A DNA stretch of 60,068 nucleotides, taken from the NCBI GenBank assembly GCA_965539935.1, contig CBETVX010000013.1, positions 1 to 60,068 on the forward strand, written 5' to 3'. This document shows, one piece after another, positions 27,390-36,282 of the stretch. Within the stretch, counting starts at the first letter, position 1. Each line of letters starts with the position of its first letter. This DNA comes from CBETVX01 sp965539935 (GTDB lineage Bacteria; Bacillota; Clostridia; Peptostreptococcales; Caminicellaceae). A model generated the notes under the pieces. The model was not told the DNA's origin. It did not search any database and saw only the letters and a program-made list of their open reading frames with translations. A program made the translations under genes and the position numbers.

Positions 27390-27433
27390 CCCTTTCTATG
27401 CATATTAATTTAATAGGCATGTACTAGAAAGGG
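27390..27433 (+). promoter_or_regulatory. Hairpin burying the spoIIM ribosome site
   Basis: The nine bases at 27390-27398 are perfectly complementary to 27425-27433, with further pairing inside (TGC/GCA and an AT-rich inner stem). The 3' arm contains the AGAAAGGG part of the Shine-Dalgarno sequence of spoIIM. No T run follows, so it is not an ordinary terminator; it could hold translation down. Confidence 0.55.
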
Positions 27434-27442
27434 GGTAATTTT

Positions 27443-28072
27443 TTGATCAGGAATATTAATAGATCTATTGTGAAACATATACAGGAAAACATGTTAATAT
27501 ATTTTACTGTATTACTTTTTTTTATGATTGGCATTTCTTCAGGAGCTTTTATAACAAAGGCATTATCAGATGTTGAAAATAAAGAGTTAATAGACTATAT
27601 AGAGAACTTTTTTAAAATTTTAAATACAAAAGAAATAAATAATTATTTAATACTAAAACAAGCACTTATTAGCAATTTAAAAATGGCATTATTAATATGG
27701 ATTTTAGGAGTAACGATAATTGGTATACCAATTATTCTCTTGCTTGTTTTAATAAGAGGATTTATAATAGGATTTACAGTTGGTTTTTTTATTAAGCAGA
27801 TGAAATTAAAGGGTTTAGTATTTTCAATTTTTTCTATGTTACCACAAAATATATTGATTGTTCCAGGAATAATACTGATTGGAGTTACAAGTATTAGTTT
27901 TTCAATTATGCTTATAAAAAGTAGGAGAAAAAATGGATATGGCAATATACTAAATCAATTCTTTATTTATAGTACATCAATTTCCATAATTTATTTAATA
28001 ATTAGTTTAGGATGTTTTGTAGAAGCTTATATATCCCCTTTATTTATTAAACTTCTGTCAAATTATATGTAA
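27443..28072 (+). CDS. spoIIM: Stage II sporulation protein M
   Basis: 209-aa integral membrane protein with five or six helices, part of the SpoIIDMP machine that thins septal peptidoglycan and drives engulfment; SpoIIM anchors SpoIID and SpoIIP in the mother-cell membrane. N-terminus INRSIVKHIQENMLIYFTVLLFF, then FMIGISSGAFITKAL and LLIWILGVTIIGIP fit the family. TTG start behind AGAAAGGGGG, which lies in a hairpin. Neighbours nudF and xerD match Bacillus order. Confidence 0.88.
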   Translation: MIRNINRSIVKHIQENMLIYFTVLLFFMIGISSGAFITKALSDVENKELIDYIENFFKILNTKEINNYLILKQALISNLKMALLIWILGVTIIGIPIILLLVLIRGFIIGFTVGFFIKQMKLKGLVFSIFSMLPQNILIVPGIILIGVTSISFSIMLIKSRRKNGYGNILNQFFIYSTSISIIYLIISLGCFVEAYISPLFIKLLSNYM

Positions 28073-28243
28073 CATAGTTATATAAAATCAGATAAATTAT
28101 AACATATGTTAAAAATTTTCTTTTATTTTAAAGGAATTTAGTTAGTAGGTGTTGAATAAATAATAAAGTATTATTATTCTGGGCAACAATGAGAACCACG
28201 AATTGATATGTCTATAATAGATATCTAAAGGGGTACTAAACAA

Positions 28244-29125
28244 ATGTCAAATATATTAAATGATTTTTTGCAATATCTTAAGAATGAAAAAGAACTTTCA
28301 AAGAACACATTAGAATCCTATGGTAGGGATTTAAGACAATTTATAGAATTCTTAATAGAAAATAAAAAGATGGATTATAGAAAAGTTAATAAAACTACTG
28401 TTATAACTTATCTATTATATTTACAAAAAAAAGGAAGGGCCACTTCTACAATTTCAAGAAGCTTAGCTTCCATTAGGTCCTTTTATCAATATTTATTAAA
28501 TGAAGGTATTGTAGATACTGATCCTACTATCAACCTTGAATCACCAAAAACAGAAAAAAAATTACCTTGTATTCTAAGTTTAAGTGAAGTAGACAAGCTC
28601 ATGAATCAACCAGATGATAATACTAAAATGGGCGTCAGAGATAGAGCTATGTTAGAACTATTATATGCAACTGGAATACGTGTATCAGAAATGGTTAGGC
28701 TAAATATTGATGACGTTGATATTGATATGGGTTTCATTACTTGTAAAGGTAATAATAAACAAAGATTTATTCCCTTTGGGAAAATGGCCAAAAAAGCATT
28801 AAATAAGTATATAAATAATTGTAGAATCCAATTACTAAAAAAAGATGAGAATGCTTTGTTTGTAAATTATTACGGAAAAAGGCTTACGAGGCAAGGGTTT
28901 TGGAAAATAATCAAAAGATATACAGAACAAGCCAAGATCAATAAAAGGATTACCCCTCACACTTTAAGACATTCATTTGCAACCCATTTAATACAAAATG
29001 GTGCAGATTTAAAATCAGTTCAAGAGATGTTAGGACATTCTGATATATCTACTACTCAGATTTATATGCAGATAACAGAGAAAAAAATTAAAGATGTATA
29101 TAATAAAGCCCATCCGAGAGCCTAA
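28244..29125 (+). CDS. xerD: Tyrosine recombinase XerD
   Basis: 293 aa. N-terminal SAM-like DNA-binding domain (1-95) and catalytic domain with R146 (ATGIRVSEM), H239-x2-R242 (HTLRHSFATHL), H265 (LGHSDISTTQ) and nucleophile Tyr274. Resolves chromosome dimers at dif. Synteny (spoIIM-xerD-deoB) equals Bacillus ripX, so this is the chromosomal XerD and not a mobile-element integrase. AAAGGGG precedes the ATG. No dif-like site was seen nearby. Confidence 0.92.
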   Translation: MSNILNDFLQYLKNEKELSKNTLESYGRDLRQFIEFLIENKKMDYRKVNKTTVITYLLYLQKKGRATSTISRSLASIRSFYQYLLNEGIVDTDPTINLESPKTEKKLPCILSLSEVDKLMNQPDDNTKMGVRDRAMLELLYATGIRVSEMVRLNIDDVDIDMGFITCKGNNKQRFIPFGKMAKKALNKYINNCRIQLLKKDENALFVNYYGKRLTRQGFWKIIKRYTEQAKINKRITPHTLRHSFATHLIQNGADLKSVQEMLGHSDISTTQIYMQITEKKIKDVYNKAHPRA

Positions 29126-29144
29126 AATAGGGCTCCTTTTATTT
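29118..29144 (+). terminator. Terminator overlapping the xerD stop
   Basis: GAGCC (29118-29122) pairs with GGCTC (29131-29135), with extra AT pairs inside, followed by CTTTTATTTT. Confidence 0.65.
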
Positions 29145-29222
29145 TGAGATTTTTTTAATATATTGTGAAAAAAACATTAATATGGGTAAATTAATAATAA
29201 TAAAAATAGGGAGGCGATAATT

Positions 29223-30395
29223 TTGATAAATAGAATAACTATTTTAGTAATGGATAGCGTAGGAATAGGTGCATTGCCTGATGCAGAAAAATTTGGAGAT
29301 AAGGGAGCCAATACTTTAGGAAATATTGCTAAAGAAATGGATGGTATAAATTTACCTAATTTAGTAAAATTAGGATTAGGAAATATTGATGGAATTAAAG
29401 GAGTATCAAAAATAGAAAAACCAATTGGGTCATATGGAAGATCTAATGAAATTTCAAATGGAAAGGATACAACAACTGGACATTGGGAAATGGCGGGATT
29501 ATATTTAAAAGAACCCTTTAAAACATATCCTAATGGATTTCCTGAACATATAATTAAAGAGTTTGAAGAAAAAACTGGGAAAAAGGTTTTGGGAAATAAA
29601 CCTGCATCTGGAACAGTAATTATAGAAGAATTAGGAAAAGAGCATATTGAAACTGGAAACCCTATAGTATATACTTCAGCCGATAGTGTATTTCAGATTG
29701 CTGCCCATGAAGAGGTAATACCTTTAGAAGAATTATATAAAATGTGCGAAATAGCAAGAGAAATTCTTAGAGGAAAGGATCAGGTAGCTAGGGTAATAGC
29801 AAGGCCTTTTGTTGGAGACTTAGGTAACTTTACAAGAACTCCTAATAGAAAGGATTTTTCACTAGATCCCTTTGGAAAAACAATATTAGATATAGCATCT
29901 GAAGCAGGGTATGATGTAATAGCAGTAGGTAAAATAGAGGATATTTTTAATGGCAAAGGAATTACGAAGGCAGTACATACAAAGAGTAATATGGATGGTG
30001 TAGATAAGACTATTGAGTTTTTGAAAGAAGATTCAAAGGGCATAATATTTACAAATTTAGTAGACTTTGATTCAAAATTTGGACATCGTAGGGATCCTAA
30101 AGGTTATAAAATGGCATTAGAAAAGTTAGATGAAAGAATACCTGAAATAATAGAAAGCTTAAAAGAAGAGGATATGTTAATCATAACAGCTGATCATGGT
30201 AATGATCCTACATTTAGAGGAACAGACCACACTAGGGAATTTACTCCAATTCTAGTTTATGGACAAAGTATTAAGAAAGGTATCAATTTGGGAACTAGGG
30301 AAACCTTTGCAGATATTGCTGCAACTATTGCTGATATATTAAATATTGAAAAACCAGTAATCGGAAAAAGCTTCAAAGATTTAATTGTTGAATAG
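29223..30395 (+). CDS. deoB: Phosphopentomutase
   Basis: 390-aa manganese enzyme of the alkaline-phosphatase superfamily that interconverts (deoxy)ribose 1- and 5-phosphates. Opening VMDSVGIGALPDAEKFGDKGANTLGN, DTTTGHWEMAG, and ITADHGNDPTFRGTDHTREFTP carry the metal and phosphate ligands. TTG start with GGGAGG upstream. First gene of the deoB-punA-punA-pdp nucleoside salvage unit: the phosphorylases downstream make the sugar 1-phosphates it uses. Confidence 0.95.
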   Translation: MINRITILVMDSVGIGALPDAEKFGDKGANTLGNIAKEMDGINLPNLVKLGLGNIDGIKGVSKIEKPIGSYGRSNEISNGKDTTTGHWEMAGLYLKEPFKTYPNGFPEHIIKEFEEKTGKKVLGNKPASGTVIIEELGKEHIETGNPIVYTSADSVFQIAAHEEVIPLEELYKMCEIAREILRGKDQVARVIARPFVGDLGNFTRTPNRKDFSLDPFGKTILDIASEAGYDVIAVGKIEDIFNGKGITKAVHTKSNMDGVDKTIEFLKEDSKGIIFTNLVDFDSKFGHRRDPKGYKMALEKLDERIPEIIESLKEEDMLIITADHGNDPTFRGTDHTREFTPILVYGQSIKKGINLGTRETFADIAATIADILNIEKPVIGKSFKDLIVE

Positions 30396-30411
30396 GAGGT
30401 TATAGTTATAT

Positions 30412-31233
30412 ATGGAAGACTTATTATATAAAATTAATGAAACTACTAATTTTTTAAAAGACAAGATACCTTTTAAACCTGAGATAGGATTAATTTTAGG
30501 TTCTGGACTAGGTGTACTTGCAGATGAAATTAAAGAAAGTACATTTATACCATATAATGATATACCTAATTTTCCTGTGTCTACTGTAGAAGGACATGAA
30601 GGTAGATTTGTAATCGGTAAACTAAATGGTAAATCTGTCATAGCAATGCAAGGAAGATTTCACTATTATGAAGGATATAGTATGCAAGAGGTTACCCTGC
30701 CAGTAAGGATTATGAAAGCTTTAGGAATAAATAAGTTAATTGTTACAAATGCAGCAGGAGGTGTAAATGAAGAATATAAACCTGGAGATTTAATGCTAAT
30801 AACTGATCATATTAACTTTGGATTTGATAATCCTTTAATCGGTAAAAATTTTGAGGAATTTGGACCGAGATTTCCTGACACTTCTCAAGCATATGATAGA
30901 GATTTGATTGCTAAGGTAAAGGAGATAGCTAAAACAAATAATATTGATATAAGGGAAGGGGTATATACATTCTTTACTGGTCCAACCTATGAAACCCCTT
31001 CTGAAGTAAAAATGGCAAGATTTTTAGGAAGTGATGCAGTTGGTATGTCAACAGTTCCTGAAGTAATTGTTGCTGCCCACTGTGGTTTAAAAGTTATAGG
31101 TATTTCATGTATAACAAATATGGCAGCAGGGATTTTAGACCAACCATTACATCATGATGAGGTAGTAGAAACAGCATCAAAAGTAAGAAATACATTCATT
31201 AAACTTGTTAAAAAAATAGTATCAGAAATATAG
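30412..31233 (+). CDS. punA: Purine nucleoside phosphorylase, copy 1
   Basis: 273-aa trimeric-type PNP that releases purine bases from (deoxy)nucleosides with phosphate. GLILGSGLG phosphate loop, VEGHEGR, MQGRFHYYEGYS and GPTYETPSE are intact, and the base-recognition motif is TNMAAG with Asn236, typical for 6-oxopurines (inosine, guanosine). Followed 14 nt later by a clearly related second copy. Confidence 0.93.
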   Translation: MEDLLYKINETTNFLKDKIPFKPEIGLILGSGLGVLADEIKESTFIPYNDIPNFPVSTVEGHEGRFVIGKLNGKSVIAMQGRFHYYEGYSMQEVTLPVRIMKALGINKLIVTNAAGGVNEEYKPGDLMLITDHINFGFDNPLIGKNFEEFGPRFPDTSQAYDRDLIAKVKEIAKTNNIDIREGVYTFFTGPTYETPSEVKMARFLGSDAVGMSTVPEVIVAAHCGLKVIGISCITNMAAGILDQPLHHDEVVETASKVRNTFIKLVKKIVSEI

Positions 31234-31247
31234 AAAGGAGAGCAGAT

Positions 31248-32066
31248 ATGAAACAAAAAATAAAGCAATCTGCTGATTATATTAAAGGGAAAATAAATAT
31301 TACCCCTCAAATAGGATTAATTCTAGGTTCAGGTTTAGGAAGTTTAGCAAATGAAATAGAAAATGCTATTATTGTAAAGTATGAGGACATACCTAATTTC
31401 CCTATATCTACTGTAGAGGGACATGAAGGACAGCTTGTAATTGGGGAACTTGAAGGAAAGCAAGTAATAGCAATGCAAGGAAGATTCCATTATTATGAAG
31501 GATATAGCATGAAGGAAGTAACTTTTCCGGTAAGAGTTATGAAAGAATTAGGAGTTAAGTTAATATTTGTAACTAATGCCTGTGGAGGTATGAATCCAGA
31601 CTTGTATCCTGGAGCCCTAATGTTTATTAATGATCATATTAATTTTACTGGAGACAATCCTCTTATTGGTCCTAATGATAATGACCTTGGGCCTAGATTC
31701 CCTGATATGTCCACTGCATATGATAAAGATTTAATTAAACTGGGAACAGAAGTTGCAAATAAATTAAATATAGAAACTAAAAAAGGAGTATATGTAGCAA
31801 TAAGTGGTCCAAATTATTTGAGTGCAGCAGAATTAAGGATGTTGAGAAGATTTGGAGGAGATGCTGTAGGGATGTCTACAGTACCAGAAGTTATTGTGGC
31901 AAGACATGCAGGACTTAAGGTTTTAGGCATTTCATGTGTTACTGATATGGCTATAGCCGATGGACTTGAGCCTTTAGAGCATTCTTTTGTGGTAGAAACT
32001 GCTAATAAAACAAGACCTAAATTTATTCAGTTAGTTAAAGGCATATTACGAGAGGTGATCCTATAA
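31248..32066 (+). CDS. Purine nucleoside phosphorylase paralogue, copy 2
   Basis: 272 aa, a tandem paralogue of the previous gene with GLILGSGLG, VEGHEGQ and the same MQGRFHYYEGYS. Two active-site segments differ: the base-contact Asn is Asp233 (VTDMAIADG instead of ITNMAAG) and GPTYETPSE has become GPNYLSAAE. In the PNP/MTAP superfamily an Asp at this place goes with 6-aminopurines such as adenosine or methylthioadenosine, so a divided specificity is likely; that is inference. AAAGGAG before ATG; the next gene starts at once. Confidence 0.88.
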   Translation: MKQKIKQSADYIKGKINITPQIGLILGSGLGSLANEIENAIIVKYEDIPNFPISTVEGHEGQLVIGELEGKQVIAMQGRFHYYEGYSMKEVTFPVRVMKELGVKLIFVTNACGGMNPDLYPGALMFINDHINFTGDNPLIGPNDNDLGPRFPDMSTAYDKDLIKLGTEVANKLNIETKKGVYVAISGPNYLSAAELRMLRRFGGDAVGMSTVPEVIVARHAGLKVLGISCVTDMAIADGLEPLEHSFVVETANKTRPKFIQLVKGILREVIL

Positions 32067-33368
32067 ATGAGAATGATAGATATTATCCAGAAGAAAAAGC
32101 TAGGAAAAGATCTCACTAAAGAAGAAATAGAATTTATGATAGATAGATATACTAAAGGAGAAATACCAGATTATCAAATGTCGGCTTTTTTGATGGCAGT
32201 GTATTTTAATGGAATGAACAAGGACGAAACTGCTTACTTAACGAAAGCCATGGTAAATTCAGGAGAAAAGGTTGATTTATCTGGAATAGAAGGAATAAAA
32301 GTTGATAAACACTCAACTGGAGGGGTAGGAGATAAAATAAGCTTAATAGTTGTTCCTTTAATAGCCTCTGTAGGAATACCAGTAGCAAAAATGAGTGGAC
32401 GAGGTTTAGGTCATACAGGGGGAACTATTGACAAATTAGAATCAATAGAAGGTTTTAGAACTGAATTAACTACCAAAGAGTTTATTGACAATGTTAATAA
32501 ACATAAAATGGCTATAGTAGGGCAAACTGCAAACCTAACTCCAGCAGATAAGAAACTTTATGCCTTAAGAGATGTTACTTCTACAGTAGATAGTATACCA
32601 TTAATAGCAAGTTCTATAATGAGTAAAAAGATTGCTTCTGGAGCAGATGCCATTGTCTTAGATGTTAAAGTGGGCTCAGGAGCCTTTATGAAATCTCTAG
32701 ATGAAGCAAAGGCTTTAGCAAAGACTATGGTAGAAATAGGCAAATCCTTAAATCGCAAGACAGTAGCTATTATTTCCAATATGGATCAACCTTTAGGACA
32801 TGAGGTTGGAAATGCAAATGAAATAAAGGAAGCCATAGAAGTATTAAGAGGTAAAGGAGCAGAGGATGAAACTACAGTTGCCTTAACAGTAGCAGCTCAA
32901 ATGGCAGTTCTTGGTGAAGCTTTTGAAGATTTTGATTCTGCCTATAAAGAATTAGAACAAATTATAAAATCTGGTAAAGCCATTGAAAAATTAAAAGAAT
33001 TAGTTAAAATACAAGGGGGTAATCCTGAAATAATTGATAACCCTGATAGATTACCTAAATCTAAGCATCATTTTGAGATTAAAGCTCAGAATGATGGATA
33101 TATTCAATCAATAAATGCTGAGAAGATTGGTATAACAGCAATGCTTTTAGGAGCTGGAAGAAAAACAAAAAATGATAGTATAGATTTTTCAGCTGGCTTA
33201 ACTATTAAGAAGAAGATTGGTGATGAAGTAAAAAAGGGAGATACAATTTGTGTTTTACATACTAATCTAGTTGATTGTGAGGATGCTAAATTAATGGCAG
33301 TGGATGCTTTTGAGATAGGAACCGATAAATGTGAAAAATTAGAATATGTATATGAAATAATATCATAA
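32067..33368 (+). CDS. pdp: Pyrimidine-nucleoside phosphorylase
   Basis: 433-aa glycosyltransferase family 3 enzyme splitting uridine and thymidine with phosphate. VDKHSTGGVGDKISLIVVPL and AKMSGRGLGHTGGTIDKLESI are diagnostic; C-terminal domain ends with the lipoyl-like PYNP domain. ATG directly follows the copy-2 PNP stop, with GAGAGGTG upstream. Supplies deoxyribose 1-phosphate to DeoB. The operon ends in a terminator. Confidence 0.95.
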   Translation: MRMIDIIQKKKLGKDLTKEEIEFMIDRYTKGEIPDYQMSAFLMAVYFNGMNKDETAYLTKAMVNSGEKVDLSGIEGIKVDKHSTGGVGDKISLIVVPLIASVGIPVAKMSGRGLGHTGGTIDKLESIEGFRTELTTKEFIDNVNKHKMAIVGQTANLTPADKKLYALRDVTSTVDSIPLIASSIMSKKIASGADAIVLDVKVGSGAFMKSLDEAKALAKTMVEIGKSLNRKTVAIISNMDQPLGHEVGNANEIKEAIEVLRGKGAEDETTVALTVAAQMAVLGEAFEDFDSAYKELEQIIKSGKAIEKLKELVKIQGGNPEIIDNPDRLPKSKHHFEIKAQNDGYIQSINAEKIGITAMLLGAGRKTKNDSIDFSAGLTIKKKIGDEVKKGDTICVLHTNLVDCEDAKLMAVDAFEIGTDKCEKLEYVYEIIS

Positions 33369-33422
33369 GAATAAGAAACTGTACATAACATATAAATGAA
33401 AACAATAATCAACTTACATATT

Positions 33423-33460
33423 AAAAGGCTGTAATTGTAAAAATTTACAGCCTTTTAATA
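33423..33460 (+). terminator. Intrinsic terminator after pdp
   Basis: Twelve-bp stem (33423-33434 with 33445-33456) followed by a short AT-rich tail. Confidence 0.8.
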
Positions 33461-33534
33461 TTGTTCTTAAAATGCATAACCTAACATATCAGTGGAAAAT
33501 ATAAGACTAAGACAAAATGTTAGGAGGAATATAA

Positions 33535-34701
33535 ATGAACAGAAAAAAGATATATAGTTTTACCACTATAATAATTATAGTAATGATGCTATTAATAAAT
33601 ACATCGAACTATATTTATGCTATGGAGTTTGATGTCAATGCTAAATCTGCTGTTCTTATGGATGCAGGTTCCGGTCAAGTACTATATGAAAAAAATCCTC
33701 ACGAAAAGTTACCTCCAGCTAGTGTTACAAAAATAATGACTATGTTACTTGCTATGGAAGCTCTAGAGTCTAAACAAATTTCACTGGATGATGAAGTCAT
33801 AATTAGTGAAAGGGCTTCAGAAATGGGTGGCAGTCAATTATATCTAGAACCCGGTGAAGTTAAAACAGTTGCTCAGCTTTTAAAGGGTATAGCAGTGGCC
33901 TCAGCAAATGATGCATGTGTAGCCCTAGGTGAACATATTGCAGGAACTGAAGAGTTATTTGTAAAAAAAATGAATGAAAGAGCTCAAGAATTAGGGATGA
34001 AAAATACTCAATTTAAGAATACAAATGGACTACCAGAAGAAGGACATTATACTTCTGCCTATGATATTGCAATTATGTCAAAAGAATTATTAAAACATCC
34101 CCAAATTCACGATTGGCTTACTATTTGGATGTCAACAATGAAAGTAGGAAAGAAAAATCAGACTACACTGGAACTAACAAATACAAATAAATTAATAAGA
34201 TTTTATCAAGGAGCAAATGGAATAAAAACAGGTTTTACTCAGGAAGCTAAGTATTGTTTAGCAGCATCTGCAAAAAGAAATAACCTTACTTTGATTGCAG
34301 TAGTATTAGGATCTCCAACATCTAATATAAGATTTTCAGAATCAAAAAAACTATTAGATTATGGATTTGCGGTATACAATTCTGTTCCTATATGTAAAAA
34401 AGGAGAAATTATTCAAGAACTAAAAGTAGAGAAAGGAAAAGATGAGAAAGTTAATATTATAGCTAAAGACGAATTAAATGCTTTAGTAAAAAAAGGTGAA
34501 GAAAGCAATATTACTAAAGAGATTGTATTGCCAGAATCCTTAAAAGCTCCCTTTAATCAAGGAGAAAAGGTAGGGGAGATAATTGCTAAAGATAACAATG
34601 GAAAACAAGTGGGAAAAGTTGATTTGATAACTGAAAATGAAGTTAAAAAAGCATCAATAATAGACATATATGGTAGAATATTGAGGAACATTTGTAAATA
34701 A
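33535..34701 (+). CDS. dacF: D-alanyl-D-alanine carboxypeptidase (DacF-like)
   Basis: 388-aa penicillin-binding protein 5 type. Signal peptide about 1-29 (IIIIVMMLLINTSNYIYA), catalytic Ser63-x2-Lys66 (SVTK), Ser123-Ala-Asn125, Lys231-Thr-Gly; a C-terminal beta domain follows, ending in a possible amphipathic anchor. Trims the terminal D-Ala of peptidoglycan stem peptides. In B. subtilis dacF lies after punA and shapes spore cortex; the same order here supports that role. TTAGGAGG before ATG. Confidence 0.9.
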   Translation: MNRKKIYSFTTIIIIVMMLLINTSNYIYAMEFDVNAKSAVLMDAGSGQVLYEKNPHEKLPPASVTKIMTMLLAMEALESKQISLDDEVIISERASEMGGSQLYLEPGEVKTVAQLLKGIAVASANDACVALGEHIAGTEELFVKKMNERAQELGMKNTQFKNTNGLPEEGHYTSAYDIAIMSKELLKHPQIHDWLTIWMSTMKVGKKNQTTLELTNTNKLIRFYQGANGIKTGFTQEAKYCLAASAKRNNLTLIAVVLGSPTSNIRFSESKKLLDYGFAVYNSVPICKKGEIIQELKVEKGKDEKVNIIAKDELNALVKKGEESNITKEIVLPESLKAPFNQGEKVGEIIAKDNNGKQVGKVDLITENEVKKASIIDIYGRILRNICK

Positions 34702-34720
34702 GAAGGCATATGCCTTCTTA
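34699..34720 (+). terminator. Possible terminator after dacF
   Basis: A 22-nt perfect palindrome that includes the dacF stop codon. Only a weak T-rich stretch follows, so terminator function is not certain. Confidence 0.45.
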
Positions 34721-34799
34721 AATTATTGCAAGAAAAGAATAGGTATTCAATAATTGTTTTATGTAAAATAAATATATTATTAAATATGTATGAGCTATA

Positions 34800-34808
34800 T
34801 GATATAAT
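34800..34808 (+). promoter_or_regulatory. Extended -10 promoter element for scpA-scpB
   Basis: TGATATAAT is an extended -10 (TG-n-TATAAT), with no clear -35. It lies 67 nt before the scpA start. A short GC stem (CGGT/ACCG) is found just downstream in the leader. Confidence 0.45.
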
Positions 34809-34874
34809 AGATAAGCGGTAGCAACCGTTAAAACAAAGTACACAAATATCACTTAATTAATGTAGGTGTTTAAT

Positions 34875-35621
34875 ATGAGTTATGAAATAAAACTTGAAAC
34901 CTTTGAAGGACCATTAGATTTACTTTTTCATTTAATTGAAAAAAATGAAATTGATATATACAATATACCAATATCAGAAATTACAGATCAATATTTAGAG
35001 TATATTGATAGAATTCAAAGTTTAGATATGGAAGTAGCCAGTGAGTTTTTGGTTATGGCAGCTACACTATTAGAAATAAAATCTAGAATGTTATTGCCTA
35101 ATCCTGTGGAAGAACAACTACAGTTTGAGGTTGATGGAGTTGATCCAAGAAGAGACTTGATCATGAAACTTATCGAGTATAAAAAATATAAAAATGCAGC
35201 AGAGTTCCTAAAGGATAGAGAAAATGAATATGGAAAAGTTTATTTTAAACCTCAAGAACAATTGGAAGAGTACATTAATAAAAAAGAAATAATAAAAGAT
35301 ATAAAATTAGAAGAACAAATTTTAGTTGATGCCATAAACAGACTATTAAAGAAAATGAATAAAATAGATAATAACAGAAAACAATTTTTTAAGGAATTAA
35401 AAAGAGAAGTATATACGGTTGATGAAAAAATCAATCTAATTAATGATTTACTTAATTCTAGAAATAAAATATACTTTGAAGAGCTATTTAACACAAAAAC
35501 TACTCGGTTAGAAATTGTTGTTACTTTTTTAGCTATTCTCGAGCTGCTAAAACTAAAAAAAGTAAACATTAAACAAACCGTTACCTTTGGAGAAATAGTT
35601 ATATTAAGGGTTTCAAATTAA
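34875..35621 (+). CDS. scpA: Segregation and condensation protein A (kleisin)
   Basis: 248-aa kleisin that links the heads of SMC and binds ScpB in the bacterial condensin. Opening SYEIKLETFEGPLDLLFHLIEKNEIDIYNIPISEIT is the family signature; the C-terminal winged helix (LEIVVTFLAILELLKLKKV) contacts SMC. ATG 34875 has TAGGTG 6 nt upstream; GTG 34866 is part of that site. Followed by scpB in the same unit. Confidence 0.94.
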   Translation: MSYEIKLETFEGPLDLLFHLIEKNEIDIYNIPISEITDQYLEYIDRIQSLDMEVASEFLVMAATLLEIKSRMLLPNPVEEQLQFEVDGVDPRRDLIMKLIEYKKYKNAAEFLKDRENEYGKVYFKPQEQLEEYINKKEIIKDIKLEEQILVDAINRLLKKMNKIDNNRKQFFKELKREVYTVDEKINLINDLLNSRNKIYFEELFNTKTTRLEIVVTFLAILELLKLKKVNIKQTVTFGEIVILRVSN

Positions 35622-35638
35622 GGGGGGGAATTATTTCT

Positions 35639-36181
35639 ATGAATGATAAAGAAATTAAATCAGCAATTGAGTCCCTCTTATTTGCATGGGGGGAGCCACT
35701 CAAAATTAAAGATTTAGCTAAGGCATTAGATATACCAACTGATAAAATAAAAAGTAATATTATTGATTTAAAAAAAGAATTCAATGAACAAATGAGAGGA
35801 ATTCAATTAATAGAAGTTAATAATTCTTATCAATTATGTACTAGACGGGAAAATTATCAATACATTGAAAAATTATGTATGAGTTCCGTGAGTAAAGGCT
35901 TATCACAACCTTCTTTAGAGGTATTAGCAATTATTGCTTATAAACAACCTATTACTAAACATGAAATAGATAATATAAGAGGTGTTAAAAGCGATAAAGC
36001 CATAAATACACTGATAGAAAGAGAATTAATTGAAGTAAAGGGAAGACTTGAAAAAACAGGTAGACCTCTAATCTTTGGAACGACTGAATTGTTCTTAAAG
36101 GTTTTTGGATTTAAATCATTAGAGGATTTGCCTAAGATAGAGAATTTTCAAAGTGTAGACTTTTTAAATAATAAAGAGTAG
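35639..36181 (+). CDS. scpB: Segregation and condensation protein B
   Basis: 180-aa dimeric double winged-helix protein that binds the ScpA linker. IKSAIESLLFAWGEPLKIKDLA at the start and LEVLAIIAYKQPITKHEIDNIRGV in the second domain are typical. GGGGGG ribosome site before ATG; 17 nt after scpA. A terminator hairpin begins in its last codons. Confidence 0.94.
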   Translation: MNDKEIKSAIESLLFAWGEPLKIKDLAKALDIPTDKIKSNIIDLKKEFNEQMRGIQLIEVNNSYQLCTRRENYQYIEKLCMSSVSKGLSQPSLEVLAIIAYKQPITKHEIDNIRGVKSDKAINTLIERELIEVKGRLEKTGRPLIFGTTELFLKVFGFKSLEDLPKIENFQSVDFLNNKE

Positions 36182-36202
36182 GGATTAAATAACCTACTCT
36201 TT
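36173..36202 (+). terminator. Terminator after scpB
   Basis: Ten-bp stem (36173-36182 with 36193-36202). Arms are A- and T-flanked, so it could work in both directions between scpB and the convergent regulator gene. Confidence 0.65.
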
Positions 36203-36282
36203 AAAATATTATTGTTAAAATTAACTGTATATAACTTTAACTGCTACCCTGCATGTTAGTTCGTACAAAGACAAAAATAGGA

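Noticed and set aside
28175..28243. Possible promoter or small RNA before xerD (TATAAT and partial inverted repeat)
   Set aside because: No usable -35 box and pairing is imperfect.
28244..29125. Integrase of a mobile element
   Set aside because: The spoIIM-xerD-deoB order is the chromosomal XerD location and no attachment-site repeats or phage genes are present.
33369..33534. Riboswitch between pdp and dacF
   Set aside because: Only the terminator hairpin of pdp is found; no conserved aptamer pattern.
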